Shown here: positions 14,340 to 20,703 of the stretch, piece by piece
Layout: the number at the start of each line of letters is the position of its first letter
Position numbering within the stretch: position 1 is the first letter of the stretch
DNA from: a virus
DNA length: 20,703 nt
Strand: one strand, 5' to 3'
IMG/VR virus record: IMGVR_UViG_3300033553_000181
Span: 1-20,703 of that record
Notes under the pieces: generated by a model
Database searches by the model: none
What the model was told of the DNA's origin: nothing
Seen by the model: the letters and a program-made list of their open reading frames with translations, nothing else
Translations under genes and position numbers: made by a program

Positions 14340-15040
14340 TATAGGGTCACATTGCTGCGAACAAGCATGTCGGTTCGTCTCAGTCTTGCCTGATCCGCAT
14401 CCTGGCGCGTACCGAAGTAATCACTGAACCTTTTTTCATAGACTGCAGCCATCTCAGGGCTTTCGTAATCAGGGTCCGGCTTCGATAACACCCGATGATG
14501 GACCCATAAAGCCAGAAAGCGATGATGACCGCTGGCAATCTCCGGCAGGTCGATCATCGGATCAGGCGGCGGTTCCGGTACCGGGTCGGCTGGCAAAGCC
14601 ATAACGGTTAAGGGTGTGCGCTGCACTTCCATATCCAGGGTGTAAGCGGCAAGCGGCGCCGGAACAATTTGCACCGAAGTTTCATCAACGACAATATATG
14701 CTGGATCGTCCGTGATATTCTCCCGCCATCCGGAGTAAACCCGGTCGAGCTCATCCCGCGAACGGTTCTCCAGGTAAATCACATTGCCGTCCGCATCTGT
14801 CAATTTAGCCCCCAGCACAGCGACTACCGCACCATGTAAAGCATAGGTGGCGGTAGCGCTGGTCACGGCTATCTGACAGACAGCCGCCGTGGTGGCATCA
14901 AACAATAATACCTTGCGGCGGCAGGCCTCATCCTGGGCATCGTTGAACAGGCTGACAACAGTCAAGTCTGACGTTCCGAAAGGAGCGACATCATCCGATG
15001 ATTCAAAACGGTACTGGGCCAGCAGTTCAACGATATTCAT
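14339..15040 (-). CDS. Head-to-tail adaptor protein (phage adaptor, DUF6682-like)
   Basis: The product has 233 residues. The N-terminal part is helical (SLFNDAQDEACRRKVLLFDA), followed by strands (AVCQIAVTSATATYAL), a GNVIYLENRSRDELDRVYSG segment, an AYIVVDETSVQIVPAP stretch and a C-terminal helical bundle (HHRFLALWVHHRVLSKPDPD, then a Tyr/Arg-rich helix). This is the layout of phage adaptor proteins, analogous to P22 gp4, that sit under the portal ring. Residues 145-170 are a Pro-rich insertion (PADPVPEPPPDPM). The start overlaps the RyR-gene stop (ATGA). Position between capsid and nozzle-like genes supports the role. Confidence 0.78.
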   Translation of the reverse strand: MNIVELLAQYRFESSDDVAPFGTSDLTVVSLFNDAQDEACRRKVLLFDATTAAVCQIAVTSATATYALHGAVVAVLGAKLTDADGNVIYLENRSRDELDRVYSGWRENITDDPAYIVVDETSVQIVPAPLAAYTLDMEVQRTPLTVMALPADPVPEPPPDPMIDLPEIASGHHRFLALWVHHRVLSKPDPDYESPEMAAVYEKRFSDYFGTRQDADQARLRRTDMLVRSNVTL

Positions 15041-15789
15041 TTAGCTCCGCGCTCACCGATGAGGTTAACGATCTTGGCCCGCATATTTTCCGGCTTCATG
15101 TTGTGCGCCAGTTTCTCGCCGTAATGCTCTTGCGCGTAGGCCTTTAACGCCACGGCGTCCATCCCTTCCAGGTTTGGGAGGATGGCGGGCATGGTAAAGA
15201 CTTTCTTGTCATCATCGGCAACAGGGCCAACAAGAACTTCATCGTTGGCGTCAACCTGGGCGTAAACATCGGTATGGGCCAGCATTCTCTTTGCCGTTTC
15301 AATCAGGACGTTATGTACCTGGCCAGGGGTCCACACGAGGCCAGTTCCATACAGACTGTCACAATGACTATCACGCCCGCCGATATACATGATACCGACT
15401 ACGCCAGGAACGACAGGAGTTACCACCTTGGCCGGTGATTCCTTAAGGACTGAGACAATGGAGTGGACGACTGCCCTGAATATGACGTCCTTGGTCTGCT
15501 GCTCAACCGGCAACTCCGCAAACGGGACAATGCAGGGGTGGATCTTTAACTCAGCGTCCTTTTCTTCCCCGAATATCCAGCCATCAGCTATTTCCCGGGC
15601 CATCCAGCTTTCATGACTGGCCTCCGGGCCTGCATCTGGGTTTTTGGCATGAAATTCAACCCCGGCAATCACGCTTTCTTTCTGCCATTCCGGGCATTCA
15701 TTCCACGGCAGTTGGCTAGTATCGCCCAAAGCCTCACAGTACGCTCTGTTGACTTCATGGGCTATTCTGGCAACATCTTCTTTCTTCAT
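15037..15789 (-). CDS. RyR-domain phage protein with C-terminal SAP/LEM-like tail
   Basis: From the preferred start at 15789 the product has 250 residues. Residues 3-107 match the RyR domain: VARIAHEVNRAYCEALGD, WQKESVIAGVEFH, ASHESWMAREIADGWIFGE, then KIHPCIVPFAELP. Residues about 130-177 form a separate unit (MYIGGRDSHCDSLYGTGLVW, then a LAHTDVYA end) seen in other phage head or tail proteins. Residues 209-250 look like a small helix-extended-helix domain. The ATG at 15789 has GAGGG five bases upstream; the ATG at 15801 would have its GGAG buried in a strong hairpin (15804-15833). RyR domains bind ligands in the receptor, but their role in phages is unknown to me. It sits between the decoration and adaptor genes, so a neck or capsid function is possible. 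Confidence 0.83.
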   Translation of the reverse strand: MKKEDVARIAHEVNRAYCEALGDTSQLPWNECPEWQKESVIAGVEFHAKNPDAGPEASHESWMAREIADGWIFGEEKDAELKIHPCIVPFAELPVEQQTKDVIFRAVVHSIVSVLKESPAKVVTPVVPGVVGIMYIGGRDSHCDSLYGTGLVWTPGQVHNVLIETAKRMLAHTDVYAQVDANDEVLVGPVADDDKKVFTMPAILPNLEGMDAVALKAYAQEHYGEKLAHNMKPENMRAKIVNLIGERGAK

Positions 15790-15803
15790 TGTTTCCCTCA
15801 TAT

Positions 15804-15833
15804 GGCTCCGTCCGGGGTGACTCGGACGGAGCC
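15804..15833 (-). promoter_or_regulatory. Perfect 11-bp hairpin before the RyR gene
   Basis: GGCTCCGTCCG (15804-15814) and CGGACGGAGCC (15823-15833) are perfect inverted arms with an 8-base loop. The stem lies 22 bases after the decoration gene stop and ends two bases before the ATG at 15801. On the coding strand no T-run follows, so it is not a standard intrinsic terminator. It may protect the upstream message from 3' exonucleases, mark a processing site, or mask a start. The structure is certain; the role is inferred. Confidence 0.8.
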
Positions 15834-15855
15834 TGTTATGGTTTATGCAACAGTC

Positions 15856-16293
15856 TTACGCTACGCCCTGATACTCGCCTTCGACTTTGGCATGGACGGT
15901 GGCGGCGGCAGACTGGGCGTTGGCCCCAACAACACAGGTAATGGTCAGGTATGAATCCTTAGCCAGCACAACAGGCGGGAAGATTTCATAAGTGGTTGTG
16001 GTGTCGGCGGTCTGCAGAGCATTGGCGCCGGTCCCGGCCACAGCGGTCAGGGACGCACCGGTTGAGCCGTCGATGTGCTCAAAGCCGATCTGGGCAGTCA
16101 AGGCCGGAGTGCCGTCGTCCAAGTCGCCCACGGTCTTAATGACTACACGGTCAACTTTGGTGCCGGCAGCGATACGGACAGGCCGCACCTTGTCGGCAGC
16201 GACCAGGGCAATGGCAACAGCCGCCTGGTTGATGAAAACAACACGGTTGGCGCCGGTTCGGGGGCCTCCGTTGTAGGTTGGTTGGATAATCAT
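15856..16293 (-). CDS. Probable capsid decoration or minor head protein
   Basis: The product has 145 residues, Ala/Val/Thr-rich and beta in character: NRVVFINQAAVAIALVAADK, RPVRIAAGTKVDRVVIKTVG, PALTAQIGFEHIDGSTGASL, then KDSYLTITCVVGANAQ and a last strand ending VEGEYQGVA. No hydrophobic anchor is present. It lies directly after the major capsid gene, the usual place of decoration proteins or head stabilisers. I do not recognise a named family, so the role rests on position and composition. The ATG is preceded by AAAAGGAATATTG, an AGGA-type ribosome binding site. Confidence 0.68.
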   Translation of the reverse strand: MIIQPTYNGGPRTGANRVVFINQAAVAIALVAADKVRPVRIAAGTKVDRVVIKTVGDLDDGTPALTAQIGFEHIDGSTGASLTAVAGTGANALQTADTTTTYEIFPPVVLAKDSYLTITCVVGANAQSAAATVHAKVEGEYQGVA

Positions 16294-16326
16294 ATCAATA
16301 TTCCTTTTCGTGAAAATTTAAGTTGA

Positions 16327-16348
16327 AGGGCGGGGTTTATACCGCCCT
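16327..16348 (-). terminator. Weak hairpin after the major capsid gene
   Basis: AGGGCGG (16327-16333) and CCGCCCT (16342-16348) form a 7-bp stem with an 8-base loop, 26 bases past the capsid stop. A smaller CCTG/CAGG stem (about 16346-16358) partly overlaps it, so two folds compete. No T-run follows on the coding strand, so full termination is doubtful. Partial termination or 3' end protection of abundant capsid message is more likely. Confidence 0.45.
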
Positions 16349-16373
16349 GTCTTTCAGGCTCTTACAAAATCCC

Positions 16374-17675
16374 TTACAGCTTGGCCGCTGAGTCGATTAC
16401 AAAAACGCCATTATCGGTTGGTTCCTTATTGCCCGCACCATCATCAAAGGTGAAGGTGAGCTTGGCCATGCCGCCCATGGATTCACCGGCAACTTCCATA
16501 TTGCGCTCAAAGTTGTACAGGTTCTCCATCCAGTTGAAGCCGGTATCAGAACCCTGATTGCGCCCGAAGACATAAGCAAGGGCCTGGGCTCCAAGAAGCA
16601 GAGCGCGGTCAACGCCGTGGGTTCCAGACAAGGCTGGGATCGTAACGTCAGTCTCTGTCTGCGCGGCCAAATAGCGATTGGCGACGGTGTGATACTTGAC
16701 ACCGGTGGTGCCGGGCGCAAAGCGGATGGCGAACTTGGGCTGTTTCCGCATCAGGATACCGGCCCACATGATACACTCACCGGAAAAGAGTGGGTGCTTG
16801 GAACCGTAACTCTTGCGAGCCCAGGCGTTCTGGGTGGCAGTGGCGAAAGACACACCGTTGGCGGCAGTGGCAGCGGCCTTGATTTGCGCCCACTGACGCT
16901 CGGTAAGATAAAGCAGGCCCTTGATTGGCTCGTCATCGGCTGCCGGGTCATCAGCAATCTTGACCGGCTGCAGGCCCATATTGTGATCGCTGATAAGGGT
17001 AGCCAGTTCATCAACATGGCCAAGGGTCCACAGATCGGTGGTGGCAATACTTGCAAGCTGTGCGCCTCCCTGGGTGAATCCGGTCCCATTGACAACCAAA
17101 TGGCGGTTATAGGTGGGTGCCTTCACAGTATTGACCATAATCTCGGAGAAATCAGGGTCAGTTGACAGAGGAACAACCCAATCTTTGCCGGTCTGAGTGC
17201 CACGGGCACCAGCCAGATGAACAAGGGCCTGCTGGCTGTGCAGACGGGGGAAATAACCAAGCAACTGCGCCATAGCCAGGCCGCGCAGCTGGTTGACAGT
17301 GCGCTGCTGGGCCATCTTGCCGCCAGCATCAACAACCTTAGTGGTGTTGTCGATCTTGATATCCTGGCTGGAGCTTGACAGTGCCTCGCCCTGACCTTCA
17401 GCGTTACGGTCGCCCATGATCGGCTTGCCGCTGATAGTATCGAAGCAGTCCACATTGACGGTTTCACCGGCAGACTTGGACAGATCGGTCACCCGGACAA
17501 TCGGCATATCCGGTACGGTCTGGCCTTTCAGTTTGGCCTCGGCATCGGACTGTTTGGGAGCGGGACCGGTCAGGCCCTTGAGCAGTGACGCCGCGGTAAC
17601 GACCTTGGCGAAGAGTGCAGCGCCAAAGACTTTGCGCGCCATTGCGGAACCGGTAGGTACGGTAGTTTGAGCCAT
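16374..17675 (-). CDS. Major capsid protein, N4 gp56 / HK97-fold type
   Basis: The product has 433 residues, within the usual range for this capsid family. The ATG has AAGGAG eight bases upstream. Features I associate with the N4 gp56-like capsid family (Phage_capsid_3/DUF4043 type) include an N-terminal region with AKVVTAASLLKGLTG, VRVTDLSKSAGETVNVDCFD, a GQGEALSSSSQDIKIDNTTK stretch, QQRTVNQLRGLAMAQLLGYF, LLYLTERQWAQIKAAAT, KHPLFSGECIMWAGILMRK and a C-terminal DRALLLGAQALAYVFGRNQG followed by NWMENLYNFERNMEV. Position after a scaffold-like gene supports it. It assembles the icosahedral shell. A strong terminator ends only 25 bases before its start codon, an unusual arrangement. Confidence 0.88.
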   Translation of the reverse strand: MAQTTVPTGSAMARKVFGAALFAKVVTAASLLKGLTGPAPKQSDAEAKLKGQTVPDMPIVRVTDLSKSAGETVNVDCFDTISGKPIMGDRNAEGQGEALSSSSQDIKIDNTTKVVDAGGKMAQQRTVNQLRGLAMAQLLGYFPRLHSQQALVHLAGARGTQTGKDWVVPLSTDPDFSEIMVNTVKAPTYNRHLVVNGTGFTQGGAQLASIATTDLWTLGHVDELATLISDHNMGLQPVKIADDPAADDEPIKGLLYLTERQWAQIKAAATAANGVSFATATQNAWARKSYGSKHPLFSGECIMWAGILMRKQPKFAIRFAPGTTGVKYHTVANRYLAAQTETDVTIPALSGTHGVDRALLLGAQALAYVFGRNQGSDTGFNWMENLYNFERNMEVAGESMGGMAKLTFTFDDGAGNKEPTDNGVFVIDSAAKL

Positions 17676-17696
17676 TATATTTTCTCCTTGATTTTG

Positions 17697-17743
17697 AAAT
17701 AAAAAAAGCCCGGTCCTCCCCTGTTAAGGGCAAGACCGGGCTT
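17697..17743 (-). terminator. Intrinsic terminator between scaffold and capsid genes
   Basis: AAGCCCGGTC (17706-17715) and GACCGGGCTT (17734-17743) are perfect 10-bp inverted arms with an 18-base loop containing further CCC/GGG pairing. On the minus strand the hairpin is followed directly by seven T and then ATTT, the classic intrinsic terminator form. It lies about 84 bases after the scaffold stop and ends just before the ribosome binding site of the capsid gene. Confidence 0.85.
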
Positions 17744-17747
17744 AAAA

Positions 17748-17765
17748 TGTTCCCCTTTGTGGGGA
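17748..17765 (-). promoter_or_regulatory. Small hairpin before the terminator, in the capsid leader
   Basis: TCCCC and GGGGA are complementary around a five-base ACAAA loop, with flanking AAAAT and ATTTT partly continuing the symmetry. It lies directly upstream of the terminator. A TATAAA box sits just before it (about 17768-17773, minus strand), but no acceptable -35 is found at the right distance. It may form part of an attenuator-like leader; the role is uncertain. Confidence 0.35.
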
Positions 17766-17826
17766 TTTTATAGCGATCCGGTTACTGCAAATTTTTTACT
17801 GCCTACAACTTACAACTCACTTCTTA

Positions 17827-18789
17827 TCAGCCAAATGAGGCGAGAACTTTGTCGATCTGGCCCGGGTCATTCAAAAAACGGTTAGTCAGGGATGAGCCGG
17901 AAAGCTGTGTGATCTGCTCCACCTCTGAACCGCCAGGGACCACGCCACCAGGAATATCACCCAAAGAGTAGATAGGGGCTTTTTCTGGATCATCGCCCGC
18001 CTCTTCCACTTTCGCCTTTGCCGGTGGTGGCTGCTTGGCTGCTGGCTTTATCCCGTTATTCTCCATGACTTCCCGGTGCGCCTTATCGAGGAACCACTGG
18101 TGATCCTTGGTCGCATTGGCCGGGTTGCTGGCGTACATCTTCACGGCGGCATCCAGTTCCGCATGTTTCTCGGGGTCGGCATTGTAATCAATCCCGTCCG
18201 GCTTGCCGCTTAGGAAGGTTGACACGGTGTTGTCCCAGATTGACTGGGCATCCGCTTCCGCCTTCTGCGCCATCTCCGCCTGCATCTCGCTGGAGATCTC
18301 GGCCTTGATCCTGACGGCCAGCAGGTTCTCCCGCTGAACGGTCAGCTCGCCTAATTCCTTCTGGTAGTCTTCCCAGCCAATCTCATCGAGTTCAAACTTC
18401 TCATTAAGCGCAGCCAGTCCGGCGGTGGTTGCCGCCACCAGTTCGGCATGATTCTCGGGAATAACCGCTTGATACGGCTTTGACTGCAGGGTCTCCAGGC
18501 GGCGCTTCATCTCCGCCAGTTCTTCCCTGGTTTCCTTGAGAACGGCATAGGGAATGGTCCCTTTTCCGCTCTTCGTCTCCACTCCGCCATGGCCTTCTTC
18601 GGCTGCGCCGGTCGCTGCGCCTTCTACAACCTGTTCGCCTTCTTCCTTCTCTCCGCCTGCCGATTCATCCGCCTGCAAGGTGTCGCCGTCTTTAGCGGCT
18701 CCAGTATCCCCCGGGGCTTCATTCGCCAGGGCGTCGATCTGGTCGATACTCATCTCTGCCATTGCTTCCATGTCATATTCCTTACTCAT
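17827..18789 (-). CDS. Probable capsid scaffold protein
   Basis: The 320-residue product is acidic and mostly helical. Residues 1-75 are Glu/Asp/Gly/Ala-rich and probably disordered. Residues about 80-105 (IPYAVLKETREELAEMKRRL) are a coiled-coil segment often present in phage scaffolds. Residues about 110-230 continue as helices (KFELDEIGWEDYQKELGEL). Residues 255-280 are a Pro/Lys linker, and the C-terminus (SSLTNRFLNDPGQIDKVLAS) is a short helix of the kind that binds capsid protein. It lies between portal and capsid genes, as expected. The ATG has AAAGGAG upstream. Confidence 0.82.
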   Translation of the reverse strand: MSKEYDMEAMAEMSIDQIDALANEAPGDTGAAKDGDTLQADESAGGEKEEGEQVVEGAATGAAEEGHGGVETKSGKGTIPYAVLKETREELAEMKRRLETLQSKPYQAVIPENHAELVAATTAGLAALNEKFELDEIGWEDYQKELGELTVQRENLLAVRIKAEISSEMQAEMAQKAEADAQSIWDNTVSTFLSGKPDGIDYNADPEKHAELDAAVKMYASNPANATKDHQWFLDKAHREVMENNGIKPAAKQPPPAKAKVEEAGDDPEKAPIYSLGDIPGGVVPGGSEVEQITQLSGSSLTNRFLNDPGQIDKVLASFG

Positions 18790-18803
18790 GCCGATCTCCT
18801 TTC

Positions 18804-18893
18804 GCCCTTACGCCGGGCCAACGATTGCGCCTATTGGCGAGTTGTTCTTTTGCCCTTTGCGCCGGGCCGACGAAACGCCACGAATGGCGAGGT
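18804..18893 (-). repeat. Imperfect 48-50 bp tandem repeat with hairpins, before the scaffold gene
   Basis: Copy A (18804-18843) and copy B (18852-18893) share GCCCTT, CGCCGGGCC, ACGA and GGCGAG in the same order (plus-strand reading). Each ends in a small inverted repeat: CGCC-TATT-GGCG at 18828-18839 and CGCCA-CGAA-TGGCG at 18876-18889. They fill almost all of the 115-base gap between the small conserved gene and the scaffold gene. No open reading frame or clear promoter explains them. A protein-binding site, RNA structure or mobile repeat is possible. Confidence 0.75.
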
Positions 18894-18904
18894 TTAAATA
18901 CTTG

Positions 18905-19234
18905 TCAAAGCTGCACTCCATCTTTAACCAACAGCCCTTTTGCGATCAGCTGCATATCCTTCAAGTGACGCTCAGTGGCGGCTAACGATCCCGCGCTACC
19001 TGTGCCCTCACTCGGACGTAGACCGCATTTCCATAGTTCGTCCATAAGCAACTGAGCTTCGGTCGTGGTCAGAGTTAAAAAAGGATCAGATATTTCGAGC
19101 CCTTCCTCGCGTTCTTTGAATATAATTGGCTCCGCAATATCTATGCGGCCAGGTGAACCGTTCATCGTTACAAAGAGAGCTATTTTCGACCCAAAAAACT
19201 GCCGTTCTGCATATATCTTCTTATCGTTTTTCAT
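18905..19234 (-). CDS. Small conserved phage protein between portal and scaffold, function unknown
   Basis: The product has 109 residues. The most recognisable part is residues about 55-95: FLTLTTTEAQLLMDELWKCG, then LRPSEGTGSAGSLAATERHL and KDMQ. This block recurs, to my knowledge, in small phage proteins near portal genes but has no assigned function. The N-terminal half has beta strands (SKIALFVTMN, RIDIAEPIIF). The ATG is preceded by AGGTGTAGG and starts two bases after the portal stop, so it is co-translated with it. A role in head assembly is plausible but not shown. Confidence 0.75.
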   Translation of the reverse strand: MKNDKKIYAERQFFGSKIALFVTMNGSPGRIDIAEPIIFKEREEGLEISDPFLTLTTTEAQLLMDELWKCGLRPSEGTGSAGSLAATERHLKDMQLIAKGLLVKDGVQL

Positions 19235-19236
19235 TC

Positions 19237-20703
19237 CTACACCTGATCCTCGAGAGTTTCTTGCACGCCATCTGCCCGCATCGTCTCAATTCCGGCTTGT
19301 TCACCGATGAATGGCGATGCTGGCAATGGGGTATCTGTAGTGCTTGTCGTCTGTGCTTCAGCGGCAGGCGCTCGTAATTCCGCAGGCACATCCGGAACAT
19401 CAATCTCCGGGAAGTTCGCCGCCTTCAGCAGTTCATCGGCAATGGGTGCGACATGGGGCACTGTGGCGATTACCTGGCCGGCCTGCATACTCGCATAGAT
19501 AGCCTTGACCATCTCCGCTACCGTTCCCGCGTCGGTCTTCTTGTTCTGACTGATAAGCTGATCAACCTTCATTTCCAGGAGCTTGACGTTGGCCTCGCTG
19601 GTTCTCTGCTCCAGGGCAGCCAATGCGGCGGCGGTCTGGCTGGCCTGGGCGTCGGCTGCAGCTTGTTCTTCGTCGGACAGCTTCGGCCCGAGTCCGGCCA
19701 TCTTCCTGATCTCTTCCGCCAGCTCTTCCTTATCCGGGGCATCCGATAGCAGGATCATGGCCGGGACAAAGACCGCCTGCATCTCCGGGGGCAGAGACTT
19801 GGCTACTTCACTCAGAATAGCCAGCTGCTGGGCCTTGAAAGAGGCGGTGGTTGGAATATCAGTCAACGTCACTTTGGCTTTGACTGAGGAGATGTCATTC
19901 TCAATTGTCTCCGCGCCGGTATTATCCTGCGTCCGCTGATTCAGGACCACGATGGACTTCTTGCCCTGCTGTTTGATTGCCACCCGGATCTCTTTTTTAC
20001 CCATATCCTCAAGCTGCAAGGCAAAAAGCATCTCCCCCACCTGGCGGCGCGCGAAAGAGGCATTGTCGTTGATCTCGGCCATCATCACGCCAGTCTGTTC
20101 AATCAGGCTGTTGATACCGATACCTGAAGTGGCCGCACCTTCCTTGCCCATTGATGCCTTAAAGATGCCGCCGGCCGATTCAATGTCGTTGGCGGCCTGC
20201 ATCCTTCGGTTGAACTGTTGGGCGTTGAGGTTAAACTCGGATTCAATCTTAAATTGTGCCTGTGGTTTGGTGGGATCCAGCAGAACAACAGCGTTCGGGC
20301 TTGATACCTGGTCTTGCACCTGGCGCCATGAGTTGTATTTCAGGTCAATGGCGTCACTGCTGGCAGTAATGCGCCGGGAGTTCAACAGCCAGTGCATCTT
20401 AGCATCGGCAGAGTTCACCACGTCCTGCGGCGATATCATGCCGCGGATCATGCCGTACCTGATACCCGACGAATCCTCTTTGTAGCCAAAGAACGGCACA
20501 TAAGGGAAATAGCGGTGCGGGTATGGTGTCGGCATATCGTAGAGCCGATGACAGCCAAGAAAGAAGGCAACCCGGATATCCGAGTAGGTCTTAGTCTGCG
20601 GCTTAATGAAACCCTGGGCAACTGCCATGGCGTGTCGTGGATCTTTTGGGTCAAACTTGACCATCGATCCATCCGGCAACTCCAAAACCTTGCCTCTCAC
20701 CCA
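19237..20703 (-). CDS. Portal protein, P22-like, 5' end missing
   Basis: The reading frame is open to the window edge (TGG at 20703-20701), so the GTG at 20700 is internal and the true start is outside. The 488 visible residues include PHRYFPYVPFFGYKED, IRYGMIRGMISPQDVVNSAD, MHWLLNSRRITASSDAI, NDNASFARRQVGEMLFALQL and KEIRVAIKQQGKKSIVVLNQ, a pattern typical of P22-type portals. Residues about 340-420 are Ala/Gln-rich helices (AALAALEQRTSEANVKLLEM), consistent with a barrel or C-terminal helical extension, and the end is Pro/Thr/Asp-rich. Portal forms the twelve-subunit ring at one vertex through which DNA enters and leaves. Terminase genes should lie just beyond the window. Confidence 0.88.
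   Translation of the reverse strand, partial: WVRGKVLELPDGSMVKFDPKDPRHAMAVAQGFIKPQTKTYSDIRVAFFLGCHRLYDMPTPYPHRYFPYVPFFGYKEDSSGIRYGMIRGMISPQDVVNSADAKMHWLLNSRRITASSDAIDLKYNSWRQVQDQVSSPNAVVLLDPTKPQAQFKIESEFNLNAQQFNRRMQAANDIESAGGIFKASMGKEGAATSGIGINSLIEQTGVMMAEINDNASFARRQVGEMLFALQLEDMGKKEIRVAIKQQGKKSIVVLNQRTQDNTGAETIENDISSVKAKVTLTDIPTTASFKAQQLAILSEVAKSLPPEMQAVFVPAMILLSDAPDKEELAEEIRKMAGLGPKLSDEEQAAADAQASQTAAALAALEQRTSEANVKLLEMKVDQLISQNKKTDAGTVAEMVKAIYASMQAGQVIATVPHVAPIADELLKAANFPEIDVPDVPAELRAPAAEAQTTSTTDTPLPASPFIGEQAGIETMRADGVQETLEDQV

Noticed and set aside
18903-18908. Perfect TTGACA on the minus strand upstream of the scaffold gene
   Set aside because: It overlaps the stop codon of the small conserved gene, and no acceptable -10 box is found 16-18 bases away (ATTCGT region).
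1-20703. tRNA genes, CRISPR arrays, insertion sequences or integration sites
   Set aside because: No cloverleaf-like segment, regular spacer-repeat array, transposase or flanking duplication was seen on either strand.

Overview
The window is a contiguous stretch of the late (virion-structure) region of a tailed double-stranded DNA phage or prophage. It most resembles a podovirus-like member of Caudoviricetes. Every gene I support lies on the minus strand, so transcription runs from the right end (20703) to the left end (1). The genes are packed tightly: many stop and start codons overlap (ATGA, TAATG, TAGTG, GTGA) and only four gaps exceed about 60 bases. There are no integrase, repressor, replication, lysis or tRNA genes in view, so lytic phage and prophage cannot be told apart. 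GC content is about 50% by eye. A decayed element read as VIPAQAGI inside the largest gene hints at a proteobacterial or Desulfobacterota-like host, but that is weak evidence.

Head region (right, 20703 to about 14339). The genes in transcription order are a P22-like portal (5' end cut by the window), a small conserved protein of unknown role, a scaffold-like acidic helical protein, an N4 gp56/HK97-type major capsid protein, a small probable decoration protein, a protein carrying an RyR (ryanodine-receptor repeat) domain, and a head-to-tail adaptor. Non-coding structure sits in the gaps: a tandem repeat with hairpins before the scaffold gene, a strong intrinsic terminator only 25 bases before the capsid start, a hairpin after the capsid gene, and an 11-bp perfect hairpin before the RyR gene.

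Tail region (about 14339 to 6858). A nozzle or DNA-stabilisation-like protein is followed by three small beta-rich proteins of about 131-148 residues, a 606-residue protein of unknown function, a seven-repeat beta-propeller-like protein, two small proteins of unknown function, and a 381-residue tail protein with internal repeats and a conserved C-terminal tail domain.

Ejection and fibre region (6861 to 1). Two helical or low-complexity probable internal virion proteins come first. A 1239-residue polyvalent-type protein with an inorganic-pyrophosphatase-like domain follows and has its own sigma70-like promoter. Then come a small helical protein, a collagen-like fibre protein, and the start of a gene encoding a membrane or signal peptide. 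The likely division of labour is capsid assembly, then neck and tail with host-recognition proteins, then proteins delivered with the DNA. The most unusual items are the pyrophosphatase-like domain in a giant late protein, the RyR fusion, the propeller gene with an exact 35-bp internal repeat, and the terminator placed between scaffold and capsid genes.
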